Positions 35,379 to 44,406 of a stretch of DNA of 64,000 bases are shown in pieces (the first letter of the stretch is position 1; each line of letters starts with the position of its first letter). The notes under the pieces were generated by a model. It searched no databases. It was not told the DNA's origin and worked only from the letters and a program-made list of their open reading frames with translations. The position numbers were made by a program, and so were the translations under genes. This stretch comes from G965212025 sp965215765 (GTDB taxonomy: Bacteria > Pseudomonadota > Gammaproteobacteria > Poriferisulfidales > Oxydemutatoraceae), in assembly GCA_965215765.1 (NCBI GenBank), contig OZ244118.1:2790001-2854000 (forward strand). Direction: 5' to 3'.

Positions 35379-37196
35379 ATGGGAATTGGAAGAACACAGA
35401 GTAGCCTGGCTTCCTCGCAAGGCAAAGAAACGAGTGGTAGTGCCACTTTTGAAGCAGAAGGAACGGGAACCGCTTTTAACAAGAAAGTGGCTTCTATGCC
35501 CAGGAACCACCAAAGCTTGCATTATGACCACGAAAGCAACCGCAGTCTGTCCGGATCATTGTTACCCGAGAGACGAGCAGGTCAGAATTTGTCTAAAAGT
35601 TTTAGTCAGCGCGTTTCTAAATGGCTCAGGGACTGGTCTGGCCTGAGTGCACGGCAAAATACCCGCCTGGGGAAGCTCCGCTCGAGCCTTGAACAGCAAT
35701 ACGGGAAGAATTCAACGGAGCAGGCACTCAATACAGTATTCCCCGAACTGGGAGATGGTCACTTCAGCTTAAACAAAAATACTGCAGAAATAGCCCAAAA
35801 AGAAGCAAAAGTAATAGACAATTTTCACTTTCAGGCACGCGCGCAAGAATTTTTCTCCAGAGGGAAGCTTGACGGATTGATGGAAGGCGTGGATCTCAAC
35901 TGGGCAATCCAATTCAAAGAAGATAACGGTTTGAACGAAGTGGAAATGATGACCATACTCAACAATGCTGCCAATGATGGCAAGCCGTTATCAGAAGCAA
36001 GCCTGTCCACTACCAGTGGAGAGTTTCTTTCTGCCATGCAAGATTTTTCCACCGCTGCAAACACAACCTACAATGAATTATCTGCAGATAGTCCCAGCGG
36101 CCAATGCATGGGTGCCCAGGATTTTCTTGATGTGTATACCAAAGCCCTGTGCTCCATGGCAAAGAAGGCACCTGAAAACGATATGAGCTTTCACGGCACC
36201 ATGCAAAGCTTTCTGGTTGACAGGCAAAGTGAACTTCGTGCCGCCAAAAAAGCTTATGACACAACAGCTTCAAAAAAGACCAAGATGTCGCTCGTTTTCC
36301 TGCCCCCCGGCAGCATCTATAACCGAAAGAGGCTGGAACAGTCTCTTCAAGCCACCTCGTCACTGTGTAAAGCACTGAATCAAAAACAGCTCTTGAGCGA
36401 AGAAGCACACGAACTCCAGTCTTTTTACGCCCCTGTGAGCAGAAGAAAAAACAGTTCACAGGAAGCATTGACTGATGCAGAACTGATGTCCTTGGCAAAC
36501 TCCGGCATTGCGGTCGACGGCTTGGAGATGGCAAACAAAAAAGGGTCTGTCTCGGTTTTCCCGAATGAAATACTGGAAGAAGCCAAAAGTCAGTTAGCTT
36601 CCATGAAAGACCAGAAACAGCATGGTGACACCGGAATATCCGATGTAATGTATGCCGACCTGGGTCGTGCCGATTTGTTCCTGGGAGACAAGCGGGTCTC
36701 GCACACTGCAGCAGGAGAAAGGGTACAGGACAAAGCAGAAATAACAGAAGCACTCAGACAGTTTTGTCTGGATACAGACACGGGTGAGGTCAACGAGAAC
36801 ATGTTGATGGCAATATCCCAAGTGGCCAATCAGGGCATGATTCATGCTGGCCCAATAGGTGCTTTGATTACCGGCAAGATGCCCCTGCACCACGGTACGT
36901 CTCTTATCCCTGACAATGATTGTAAAAAACATTCGAGTTATTCAATCGAAAAAAACGACGCCGGAGACGTCACTATTGAGTGTGAGACCAAATTCTACGG
37001 CGGGTCGTTTGTATCCGACAAAAGTGACATGATGGACAGTTCCAAATTTCTGAATATTGACGCAGCCAAAGGCGGCTTCTATGGCTACACTGTCAAAGTC
37101 AAATTTGACAAGGCCAGTTACTCCAGGGACGGGGGCATGTCTCCTCAACCGCATCTTGTCGGCCTGAAGTACACTTACAACTACAAAATGAGCTGA
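35379..37196 (+). CDS. Unknown 605-residue protein, candidate type III effector or secreted protein
   Basis: I do not recognise this protein. The first ~60 residues are rich in Ser, Thr, Gly and Gln with few hydrophobics (MGIGRTQSSLASSQGKETSGSATFEAEG), the composition of a type III secretion signal. No Sec signal or membrane helix is visible. The middle is helical and charged (long segments such as VLRKA-type heptads in 85-330). The C-terminal third (about 490-605) is richer in Gly and beta-formers, with GKMPLHHGTSLIP and PHLVGLKYTYNYKMS. It lies directly upstream of the secretin gene sctC on the same strand, with its own promoter. Effector, translocator or chaperone-dependent substrate are all possible; the location is the main argument. 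Confidence 0.5.
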   Translation: MGIGRTQSSLASSQGKETSGSATFEAEGTGTAFNKKVASMPRNHQSLHYDHESNRSLSGSLLPERRAGQNLSKSFSQRVSKWLRDWSGLSARQNTRLGKLRSSLEQQYGKNSTEQALNTVFPELGDGHFSLNKNTAEIAQKEAKVIDNFHFQARAQEFFSRGKLDGLMEGVDLNWAIQFKEDNGLNEVEMMTILNNAANDGKPLSEASLSTTSGEFLSAMQDFSTAANTTYNELSADSPSGQCMGAQDFLDVYTKALCSMAKKAPENDMSFHGTMQSFLVDRQSELRAAKKAYDTTASKKTKMSLVFLPPGSIYNRKRLEQSLQATSSLCKALNQKQLLSEEAHELQSFYAPVSRRKNSSQEALTDAELMSLANSGIAVDGLEMANKKGSVSVFPNEILEEAKSQLASMKDQKQHGDTGISDVMYADLGRADLFLGDKRVSHTAAGERVQDKAEITEALRQFCLDTDTGEVNENMLMAISQVANQGMIHAGPIGALITGKMPLHHGTSLIPDNDCKKHSSYSIEKNDAGDVTIECETKFYGGSFVSDKSDMMDSSKFLNIDAAKGGFYGYTVKVKFDKASYSRDGGMSPQPHLVGLKYTYNYKMS

Positions 37197-37560
37197 ACGT
37201 TGCCCCACCCAAGCGGTGTTCCGTGTTGGAGGGGCTCGCAACAGATTTTTCCTTAAGCAGGCTTCTTGAAGAACCTGCAGGCCAAGTTCACAGGCAACCG
37301 GTATTGGCCGGGCGAACTGGTGACCAGACCCCTTGTTTCAGTCAGTAAAAAGCTCAGCCATCAGGAACAAAATAAAACCAGGGGTCAGCTTGCGTGTGCC
37401 CTCTTGGTGCGCGCTCATGGATATATGCTACGATTAGGCGCATGTGATGTGCTGGATCACCACTCTCCAGTGCTTGAAAGAGCGAACAGCGCGTTCCACC
37501 GAGTGGATGCATGAATGATATATAAAAATTTGAAGCAATGTCTGTAGGAACCTCCTCGTT
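37197..37560. promoter_or_regulatory. Intergenic region before sctC
   Basis: The 364-bp gap has no credible gene. A-T-rich segments just before sctC (TATATAAA near 37519) and TACGAT near 37430 are possible -10 boxes. Imperfect pairing of GTTGCCCC with GGGGCTCGCAAC near 37199-37245 followed by ATTTTTCC may terminate the upstream gene. Confidence 0.35.
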
Positions 37561-39657
37561 TTGAACCACAGGCTTTTCTTGTCGGGGAAATGGCCGTTGC
37601 AGCAGATACTCCTGTTCTGTCTGGCTTTCAGCTTCAGCGTTGTGGCGTTTTCGGCGGAACCCGCCTGGCATTACGAAAAATACGCGCACTACTCTCGCGG
37701 CGAACCACTACCCCAGCTTTTGCAAGACTTCTCTTCAAGCATCGGGGTTCCCATTATGGTCAGCGAGAAGGTGACCGCCAATGTAAATGGCAGCTTTTCC
37801 CAAGTGCGGGCAAAAAAGTTCCTGGATGAACTCTCAAAAATCTATAACTTTGTCTGGTTTTATGACGGCAGCGTGATTTTTGTGAGCCATACAGATGAAT
37901 TGCAAACCAAAGTCGTACACCTGCCACACTTGACCGGCCAAGCTCTGAAAAAGAATCTTCGTGACCTGGGTTTGTGGGACGACCGCTTCGGTTTCCGGCT
38001 TTCTGCTTCTGGTGACGTCGCCTACCTGTCAGGGCCGCCGCGCTTTGTCCAGTATGTGGCAGAGGCGTCGGAGTTACTGAGTAAAAACTTTATGCAGGAC
38101 AGCAAAAAGGACTTTGTTGTGAGAGTCTTTCCCCTGCGATATGCCTTGGCTGCTGATCGCAATCTTCACCGAGATGAAAAAAACGCCGTCATCCCGGGCG
38201 TCGCCAGTGTTTTGCGCAAAATGGTGACGCGCTTGCAAGACACAAGGATCAAATTGACAGGTGCTGGTGCTGGTGCTCAGGGGAGCATTAGACAAACAAC
38301 CGCGCCATCACTAAGCGGAGCGGGTCTGCCGGGTCTGCCCGGACTGACACCAGCAACGGGTTCCCTGGGGGGGGCATCTGCTCCAGGCGCATCGGGCACA
38401 CCTGCAGGAGGGGCAACGAGTAAAGCGGCTTCCGGGAGCGGAGAAAGTGACGGCGTCATTCACAACGCTTTTATCTACGCAGAACCCAGGTTGAATGCCG
38501 TCATCGTCAGAGCACTGAAAGAAGACATGCCGATGTTTGAAAAACTGATCCGCATGCTGGACTTACCAACCAAGCAGGTGGAAATAGAAGTCACCGTTCT
38601 GGACATTTCTACCAACTTTCTTGAAGAATTAGGATTCGACTGGCAACAAACCGTAAGCGGCGGTGCCAGTGCGGGGGGCTTTTCCACAATCCTGACGCAA
38701 GGCATCGGCGATTTTTTGCTGAACGTACGAGCCCTGGAGGAGAAAGGCAACGTCCACATTGTGTCCAGACCAGCTGTGCTGACTCTGGACAATGAAGAAG
38801 CCATTATTGACAGCAGCGAAACATTTTATGTAAGGCTGGTAGGGGAACGGGAAGTTGATTTGGTGCCGGTAACAGTTGGATCCGTGCTGAAAGTCACGCC
38901 CAGAGTGGTTAGTAAGAACAACAAAGACTATATCTACCTTGGCATCAATATTGAAGACGGCAAGCAGGAAAGCAGTTCAGCGATTGACGGCGTTCCTGGC
39001 ACCTCCAAAACCAAGATCTCTTCACAGGCCATCGTCAAGGAAGAAGAAAGCTTATTGCTGGGCGGGCATAATTATGAATATAGCTCTGAGCTGCGGCACC
39101 AAATTCCGATTTTGGGTGATTTGCCGATTATCGGGCTTCTGTTTAGCCGAAAATCGGTCAACATAACCAAAATGACCCGAATGTTCACAATAACACCCAG
39201 AATTATCAAAGATAAAATTCCTGCCGCAACGATTGCCCGGGCGGGTAACTCGCCGCAAGCTTTGGCAACAGTTCAAGGAACGTCTTCCTCGTTCCAGGGG
39301 CACCCTGTTGTACAAGAGGGAGACACCTCCGCAAGATTGCAGGAAAATCGGAAACCACGAAAAAAAGAAGCGGGCGCGACTGCTGGAAAAGCAGAGACGG
39401 AAAATACACAATTTGAATCGCTCTCAGGCTGGGCAGTGCAGGCAGGTTCATTTCGTGAGCGCTTTCGAGCCGAAAATCAGCTTCAGCTTCTGGCAGATGC
39501 ATCCTTTCCCGTAAAACTGACTGTCGTAAACACGAAGAATGGCAACCGCCATTACCGGGTATACGCTGGCAACAAACTGGCTCGTGACCAGGCACTGAAG
39601 CTACTCAGCACCATTCGCGAGGAAATTGTCCCAGACGCTTTTCTGGTACAACATTAG
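37561..39657 (+). CDS. sctC: Type III secretion secretin SctC with C-terminal SPOR domain
   Basis: The 698-residue protein forms the outer-membrane ring of the injectisome. After a signal peptide (LLFCLAFSFSVVAFSA) come N0/N1 domains (YARGEPLPQLLQDFSSSIGVPIMVSEKV, SGPPRFVQYVAEA), a Gly/Ala/Pro-rich low-complexity stretch (about 233-298), the N3 repeat (EPRLNAVIVRALKEDMPMFEKLIRMLD), and the secretin core (VEIEVTVLDIS, SRPAVLTLDNEEAIID, HQIPILGDLPIIGLLFS). Unusually, residues 621-698 form a SPOR domain: GWAVQAGSFRERFRAENQLQLL, then YRVYAGNKLARDQALKLLS, ending DAFLVQH. SPOR domains bind denuded septal glycan. The start codon is TTG. sctD follows 226 bp later. Confidence 0.9.
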   Translation: MNHRLFLSGKWPLQQILLFCLAFSFSVVAFSAEPAWHYEKYAHYSRGEPLPQLLQDFSSSIGVPIMVSEKVTANVNGSFSQVRAKKFLDELSKIYNFVWFYDGSVIFVSHTDELQTKVVHLPHLTGQALKKNLRDLGLWDDRFGFRLSASGDVAYLSGPPRFVQYVAEASELLSKNFMQDSKKDFVVRVFPLRYALAADRNLHRDEKNAVIPGVASVLRKMVTRLQDTRIKLTGAGAGAQGSIRQTTAPSLSGAGLPGLPGLTPATGSLGGASAPGASGTPAGGATSKAASGSGESDGVIHNAFIYAEPRLNAVIVRALKEDMPMFEKLIRMLDLPTKQVEIEVTVLDISTNFLEELGFDWQQTVSGGASAGGFSTILTQGIGDFLLNVRALEEKGNVHIVSRPAVLTLDNEEAIIDSSETFYVRLVGEREVDLVPVTVGSVLKVTPRVVSKNNKDYIYLGINIEDGKQESSSAIDGVPGTSKTKISSQAIVKEEESLLLGGHNYEYSSELRHQIPILGDLPIIGLLFSRKSVNITKMTRMFTITPRIIKDKIPAATIARAGNSPQALATVQGTSSSFQGHPVVQEGDTSARLQENRKPRKKEAGATAGKAETENTQFESLSGWAVQAGSFRERFRAENQLQLLADASFPVKLTVVNTKNGNRHYRVYAGNKLARDQALKLLSTIREEIVPDAFLVQH

Positions 39658-39883
39658 AAAGGCACCATAGCGGAACAGTTCGCATGGAGTTCGCCTCCCA
39701 GCCCCGAAGACCTCTCTACTCTTGCAGCCATGGGAACAGGCAAGTGAATACCGCATTTTCCTGTTACCGGGTCTGCCCGCACGGCTATACTTGCTGGCGG
39801 GATCTCCGTGCTAAGCTTGAGTGTGCGGCTGGCGTTCGCCGCGTGTAAGAACGCTTTAATCCCACCGAAGAACCTTAGACCAA
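39658..39883. promoter_or_regulatory. sctC-sctD intergenic gap
   Basis: The gap contains TATACT at about 39786-39791, a fair -10 box, but no good -35. sctD may therefore have its own promoter besides read-through from sctC. Nothing else stands out. Confidence 0.3.
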
Positions 39884-41305
39884 ATGGCGATATTCAAAGT
39901 ACTGTCCGGAACCCACGCAGGCGCGGAAATAGAGCTTTTTGAAGGCACCAGTCTGCTCGGTAGCGGCTCGGAATGCGACATTGTGCTGAGTGACCGCATG
40001 CTTGCCGAGGAGCACATACGCTTCCATGTTTCCCAGGAAACAATTGAAGTGGAGAATCTGGTTCCAGGCTCCAAGCTGACTGTCAGCGGCAAAGCGGTAG
40101 AGAAACCCCGTTTTACGCTGGAATCTTTTTCCCCCGTTGGCATCGGCTCGCTGTTTTTCGCGGTGGGTCCCAGCGAAGCACAGTGGCCGCAAATTGACCT
40201 TGCCTCTCTTTTTGAACGAAGCGCAGACCCCGACCAGCCAGAAGAACACGACACGCCAGAAGAACACGACACGCAAGACGAGAAAACGAGTATCACAGAC
40301 CCGCAGAAAGAAGACGCAAAGGTCGCGCATCTGCCATCGCCAACAGTTCATGGAAACGTGAAACAAAAACGATCCTCGGTGAAGGTTTTTGCAACCTTGC
40401 TCGTGGTCGCCATACTCGTGGTTTTTTATATTCAGCTTGAGCCACATTTTGCAAAGACGGGCAAAAAAATGCCTATGGCCACCGATTCACAAGCGCAAAT
40501 CGTTAAAAACTTGCTGACATCCATGAATTTGAATCTGAAAGTAACAGAAAGTGCTTCAGGCAAATTAAGAATTTCCGGAATTGTTCCGACCAAAAGACAA
40601 AAAGCAGAACTTGGCACCGCTTTGAGGCAGAAGAAGATTCAAGCCAATCTCAACAAAGTGTCCAGTAGCGAAGACCTTGTATTCCTGGCCAGCTCGGTAC
40701 TGAGAGGTATCATGGGGGATGACGCTCCCGTCACCGTTCACCAGGGAAAGCAACCGGGAACCATCGTGATCAAAGGATACGTTCCAGATCGTCAAAAACT
40801 GGTCAGAGCTATAGGGCAAATCAGGGCGGACGTTCCCGGGATACTGAAAATTGAAGAGCAAGTCGAAACCCTGGACAATCGTGTTGCCACATTGCAAGAA
40901 CTGTTAAAAAAACACCATCTCCAGGAAGCGTTGGCGGTCAGCTACGAAAACGGCACGCTGCTCCTGAAAGGCAATTTGCCTGACGAACTCCAGAGTGACT
41001 GGAGAGCCGTTGAACACGAATTCAAAAGGCGTTACGGTGGCCACCCGGGGATACGCTACGTCGGTCTGCTCAATCCTACGGAAACAGCCTTGGATACAGA
41101 ATTGGACATATTAGGCGTAAGTTTGGGTAACATACCCTTCGTGATCTTTGCAGGAGGCGAAGAAGGCGAAAGCGAAAGGTATCCTGTTGGCTCTCGGCTG
41201 AAAAACGGCTACGTGATCGAAGAAATTACCGACACCCATCTTCGCCTTCGCTTAGGGGAAGATCATTACCTGTTCTATCTGGAGGAAAGTGTGCATGGAC
41301 AGTAA
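39884..41305 (+). CDS. sctD: Type III secretion inner-membrane ring protein SctD
   Basis: The 473-residue protein has an N-terminal cytoplasmic FHA-like domain (about 1-95; FKVLSGTHAGAEIELFEGTSLLGSGSECDIVL), an acidic linker with a short duplication (two copies of PEEHDT), one membrane helix (about 168-186; VFATLLVVAILVVFYIQL) and a periplasmic part with BON/ring-building repeats (KLRISGIVPTKRQKAEL, TIVIKGYVPDRQKLVRAI, TLLLKGNLPDELQ). The C-terminus has the YscD-like YPVGSRLKNGYVIEEITDTHLRLRLGE. Its stop overlaps the sctE-like start by 11 bp, implying coupled translation. Confidence 0.9.
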   Translation: MAIFKVLSGTHAGAEIELFEGTSLLGSGSECDIVLSDRMLAEEHIRFHVSQETIEVENLVPGSKLTVSGKAVEKPRFTLESFSPVGIGSLFFAVGPSEAQWPQIDLASLFERSADPDQPEEHDTPEEHDTQDEKTSITDPQKEDAKVAHLPSPTVHGNVKQKRSSVKVFATLLVVAILVVFYIQLEPHFAKTGKKMPMATDSQAQIVKNLLTSMNLNLKVTESASGKLRISGIVPTKRQKAELGTALRQKKIQANLNKVSSSEDLVFLASSVLRGIMGDDAPVTVHQGKQPGTIVIKGYVPDRQKLVRAIGQIRADVPGILKIEEQVETLDNRVATLQELLKKHHLQEALAVSYENGTLLLKGNLPDELQSDWRAVEHEFKRRYGGHPGIRYVGLLNPTETALDTELDILGVSLGNIPFVIFAGGEEGESERYPVGSRLKNGYVIEEITDTHLRLRLGEDHYLFYLEESVHGQ

Positions 41306-41537
41306 AGACATATTTGTAGAGGGCAGCATGGAGGCCAGGCTGAACTCTGACAGCAACGGCACTTACCGTGACAAGGTGCTACACCAACTCAGGCAAGAGC
41401 TGTCTTACGTGAATCAGACTTTGAATCAGGGGGTCAGACAGGAAGAGTTTGCGCTGTTTTCAAGCATGAAGGCCGCTATTGAGGCGGCCGAGAAGTGCGT
41501 GATCACCGTCTGGAACAAGTCCCACGCCAAATACTGA
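41295..41537 (+). CDS. Small type III secretion protein, SctE/CdsE-like (copy 1, intact)
   Basis: The 80-residue protein (from ATG 41295; MDSKDIFVEGSMEARLN) is soluble and mainly helical with two predicted helices (about 22-42 and 48-75) and the spacing LRQEL...LNQGVRQEEFALFSSMKAAIEAAEKCV. Size, helix pattern and position right after sctD match the SctE/YscE/CdsE class of needle-subunit co-chaperones. Primary similarity is too short to be certain. It overlaps sctD by 11 bp. It is the first of five tandem copies. Confidence 0.6.
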   Translation: MDSKDIFVEGSMEARLNSDSNGTYRDKVLHQLRQELSYVNQTLNQGVRQEEFALFSSMKAAIEAAEKCVITVWNKSHAKY

Positions 41538-41671
41538 CCTTTACACAAGGTTCGCAACTCACAAGCCCGCCCTGACGGGACACAAACACCGCAAACAACC
41601 TTTCTGAGGTTGACCCGGATTCCTTCGCTTAGGGGAAGATCATTACCTGTTCTATCTGGAGGAAAGTGTGC

Positions 41672-41914
41672 ATGGACAGTAAAGACATATTTGTAGAGGG
41701 CAGCATGGAGGCCAGGCTGAACTCTGACAGCAACGGCACTTACCGTGACAAGGTGCTACACCAACTCAGGCAAGAGCTGTCTTACGTGAATCAGACTTTG
41801 AATCAGGGGGTCAGACAGGAAGAGTTTGCGCTGTTTTCAAGCATGAAGGCCGCTATTGAGGCGGCCGAGAAGTGCGTGATCACCGTCTGGAACAAGTCCC
41901 ACGCCAAATACTGA
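41672..41914 (+). CDS. Small type III secretion protein, SctE/CdsE-like (copy 2, intact)
   Basis: This copy encodes exactly the same 80 residues as copy 1 and has the same ribosome-site region, now preceded by an untranslated remnant of the sctD 3' end. It is the only other intact copy in the array. Whether a second dose matters, or the pair is a recent duplication not yet lost, cannot be told from sequence. Confidence 0.6.
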   Translation: MDSKDIFVEGSMEARLNSDSNGTYRDKVLHQLRQELSYVNQTLNQGVRQEEFALFSSMKAAIEAAEKCVITVWNKSHAKY

Positions 41915-42048
41915 CCTTTACACAAGGTTCGCAACTCACAAGCCCGCCCTGACGGGACACAAACACCGCAAACAACCTTTCTGAGGTTGACCCGGATTCC
42001 TTCGCTTAGGGGAAGATCATTACCTGTTCTACTTGGAGGAAAGTGTGC

Positions 42049-42293
42049 ATGGACAGTAAAGACATATTTGTAGAGGGCAGCATGGAGGCCAGGCTGAACT
42101 CTGACAGCAACGGCACTTACCGTGACAAGGTGCTACACCAACTCAGGCAAGAGCTGTCCTACGGTGAAATCAGACTTTGAATCAGGGGGTCAGACAGGAA
42201 GAGTTTGCGCTGTTTTCAAGCATGAAGGCCGCTATTGAGGCGGCCGAGAAGTGCGTGATCACCGTCTGGAACAAGTCCCACGCCAAATACTGA
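42049..42293 (+). pseudogene. SctE-like copy 3, frameshifted
   Basis: Relative to copy 1, two bases are inserted near 42163-42170 (TACGTGAATCAG becomes TACGGTGAAATCAG). The frame then ends early after ...QELSYGEIRL, giving about 45 residues and losing the second helix. The rest of the unit matches. Confidence 0.75.
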
Positions 42294-42423
42294 CCTTTAC
42301 ACAAGGTTCGCAACTCACAAGCCCGCCCTGACGGGACACAAACACCGCAAACAACCTTTCTGAGGTTGACCCGGATTCCTTCGCTTAGGGGAAGATCATT
42401 ACCTGTTCTACCTGGAGGAAAGT

Positions 42424-42675
42424 ATGCATGGGGACAGTAAAGACATATTTGTAGAGGGCAGCATGGAGGCCAGGCTGAACTCTGACAGCAACGGCACTTA
42501 CCGTGACAAGGTGCTACACCAACTCAGGCAAGAGCTGTCCTACTTGTGAAATCAGACTTTGAATCAGGGGGTCAGACAGGAAGAGTTTGCGCTGTTTTCA
42601 AGCATGAAGGCCGCTATTGAGGCGGCCGAGAAGTGCGTGATCACCGTCTGGAACAAGTCCCACGCCAAATACTGA
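42424..42675 (+). pseudogene. SctE-like copy 4, early stop
   Basis: The start region differs (ATGCATGGGGAC in place of GTGCATGGAC), which moves the start to the upstream ATG at 42424, and the mid-gene site reads TACTTGTGAAATCAG, placing a TGA after ...QELSYL. The second helix is lost. Confidence 0.75.
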
Positions 42676-42809
42676 CCTTTACACAAGGTTCGCAACTCAC
42701 AAGCCCGACCTGACGGGACACAAACACCGCAAACAACCTTTCTGAGGTTGACCCGGATTCCTTCGCTTAGGGGAAGATCATTACCTGTTCTACCTGGAGG
42801 AAAGTGTGC

Positions 42810-43035
42810 ATGTAGAGGGCAGCATGGAGGCCAGGCTGAACTCTGACAGCAACGGCACTTACCGTGACAAGGTGCTACACCAACTCAGGCAAGAGCTGTC
42901 TTACGGTGAAATCAGACTTTGAATCAGGGGGTCAGACAGGAAGAGTTTGCGCTGTTTTCAAGCATGAAGGCCGCTATTGAGGCGGCCGAGAAGTGCGTGA
43001 TCACCGTCTGGAACAAGTCCCACGCCAAATACTGA
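42810..43035 (+). pseudogene. SctE-like copy 5, deleted start and frameshifted
   Basis: A short deletion joins the start codon to a later TAG (ATGTAG at 42810), and the same two-base insertion as in copy 3 shifts the frame downstream. An internal ATG at 42824 could still give a fragment from MEARLN, ending ...SYGEIRL. The copy cannot make the full protein. Confidence 0.75.
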
Positions 43036-43367
43036 CCTTTACACAAGGTTCGCAACTCACAAGCCCGCCCTGACGGGACACAAACACCGCAAACAACCTT
43101 TCTGAGGTTGACCCGGATTCCATCCCGTATTGGGATCAGGAATCAGGATTGCGGTTCCTGGAAATGGTCTGTTGGATGGTTGAAAGACACCATCCCTGGG
43201 GTTTGCTCACGACTGCAAGCTTCTCGAAAGACAAGCAGTTCGGCGTTGCCCGTATTTGCTTGCCTGCCTGGAACGGGTGGCAAGCAACGCAGCGACCCTG
43301 ATGCCGAACCTGAGCGTTTTATGGGCAAGGATTGCGGCTGGTGACAGTCAAGACAGCCGTGTAGTGC

Positions 43368-44264
43368 TTACAATTCTTTTGTCAGCGTTCTCAGGCTACG
43401 ATAAATACGGGCCACATCTTCTTCCTCTACCGGGTTTTTGAAAAATTTTTTCTGGTAATACTCGGGATAGTTCAGCTTCAACACACGCAACGCATCTTGT
43501 GCCAGCCTGTCTTCTTGCAAGCTCTGGTAGGCCGCTGCCAACAACACCAGTGCCTGAGGCGTGTGTTGGGCACCGTCATAATGCTCCAGCAGATATTCGA
43601 TGCGGCCGACTGTTGCTACGTAGGCACCTCGACGAAAATAGTAATCTGCGATACGGATCTCATGAATGGCCAGGAGGTTGCGAAGCACGACTGTGTGTTC
43701 CCGTGAATTTTTTACATAAGGACTGCGCGGGTAGTCTTTGACAACGCGCTGGAAGGACGTAAAAGAATCAATCATCGGTTTTGGATCTCGGCGACCACGG
43801 TCGCGGTGCAGAATCTTAGCCGTAAAGCCTTCTGCGTGATGAAAGTCCGCCAGACCTTTCAGGTAGTAGACATAATCAAGATCCGGGTTATTCGGATACG
43901 ACAGGATGAAGTTGTCCAGCAGGGCGACCGCCTTGTGTGGTGCCAAATTTTTGTAGTAGGCATAAGCAAGCTCCAGAGAAGCATCGCGCACGTTGCTCCC
44001 AAACGGGTATGCGGTACGCAATTTTTCATATTGATCAACGGCGACTCGATAATTTTCATCCCTTAACGCCTCCCTGCCTTTTTTGAGTAACTGGGCTTCC
44101 GACTGAACCGTAAAACTTCCGGAGTCTGGTAGCGAGCAACCCGAGAGTTGCAGAAAAACAGCAGACAACATGATAAAAACCAACACCACACAGCTACTTG
44201 GCAATTGAGGGTGTCGTTCCTGGACGCCCATCCGAGATTCGTCACAAATTTTCGTGTTTTTCAT
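43368..44264 (-). CDS. bamD: Outer-membrane assembly lipoprotein BamD
   Basis: BamD is the essential TPR lipoprotein of the BAM complex. After a lipoprotein signal (VVLVFIMLSAVFLQLSGC, lipobox LSGC) the mature protein has five TPR-like repeats, starting LLKKGREALRDENYRVAVDQYEKLRTAYPFGSNVRDASLELAYAYYK, with ILSYPNNPDLDYVYYLKGLADF, and a typical RDPKPMIDSFTSFQRVVKDYPRSPYV. The frame is open to 44399, but that start would overlap rluD; the ATG at 44264 or 44231 places the signal peptide properly. It is divergent from rluD, the usual betaproteobacterial arrangement. Confidence 0.92.
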   Translation of the reverse strand: MKNTKICDESRMGVQERHPQLPSSCVVLVFIMLSAVFLQLSGCSLPDSGSFTVQSEAQLLKKGREALRDENYRVAVDQYEKLRTAYPFGSNVRDASLELAYAYYKNLAPHKAVALLDNFILSYPNNPDLDYVYYLKGLADFHHAEGFTAKILHRDRGRRDPKPMIDSFTSFQRVVKDYPRSPYVKNSREHTVVLRNLLAIHEIRIADYYFRRGAYVATVGRIEYLLEHYDGAQHTPQALVLLAAAYQSLQEDRLAQDALRVLKLNYPEYYQKKFFKNPVEEEDVARIYRSLRTLTKEL

Positions 44265-44406
44265 CACTTGGTAGCGGTGCATATCAGGTTCACTCAAAGC
44301 GCCTGTTTTCAATTTTTGGGTTTGGCCTTTCCTGCCTTGCAACGACGAGCATCCGGAAAACAGTGCAATATAGAGCCACTCTCTGTTGCGATGAGGCACA
44401 GGGAGA

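Larger units (their letters stand above)
41245..43121 (+). repeat. Five tandem ~377-382-bp units carrying the sctE-like gene
   Basis: Units begin at 41245, 41622, 41999, 42378 and 42760 (spacing 377, 377, 379, 382). Each starts with the last ~20 codons of sctD (CCTTCGCTTAGGGG...), contains one sctE-like gene and ends ...GACCCGGATTCC. Identity is very high; units 1 and 2 encode the same protein and units 3 to 5 carry small indels. The array replaces whatever type III genes would normally follow sctD. Confidence 0.95.

Noticed and set aside
41245..43121. CRISPR-like array
   Set aside because: The ~377-bp units are whole genes with almost no unique spacers, so this is a tandem gene duplication.
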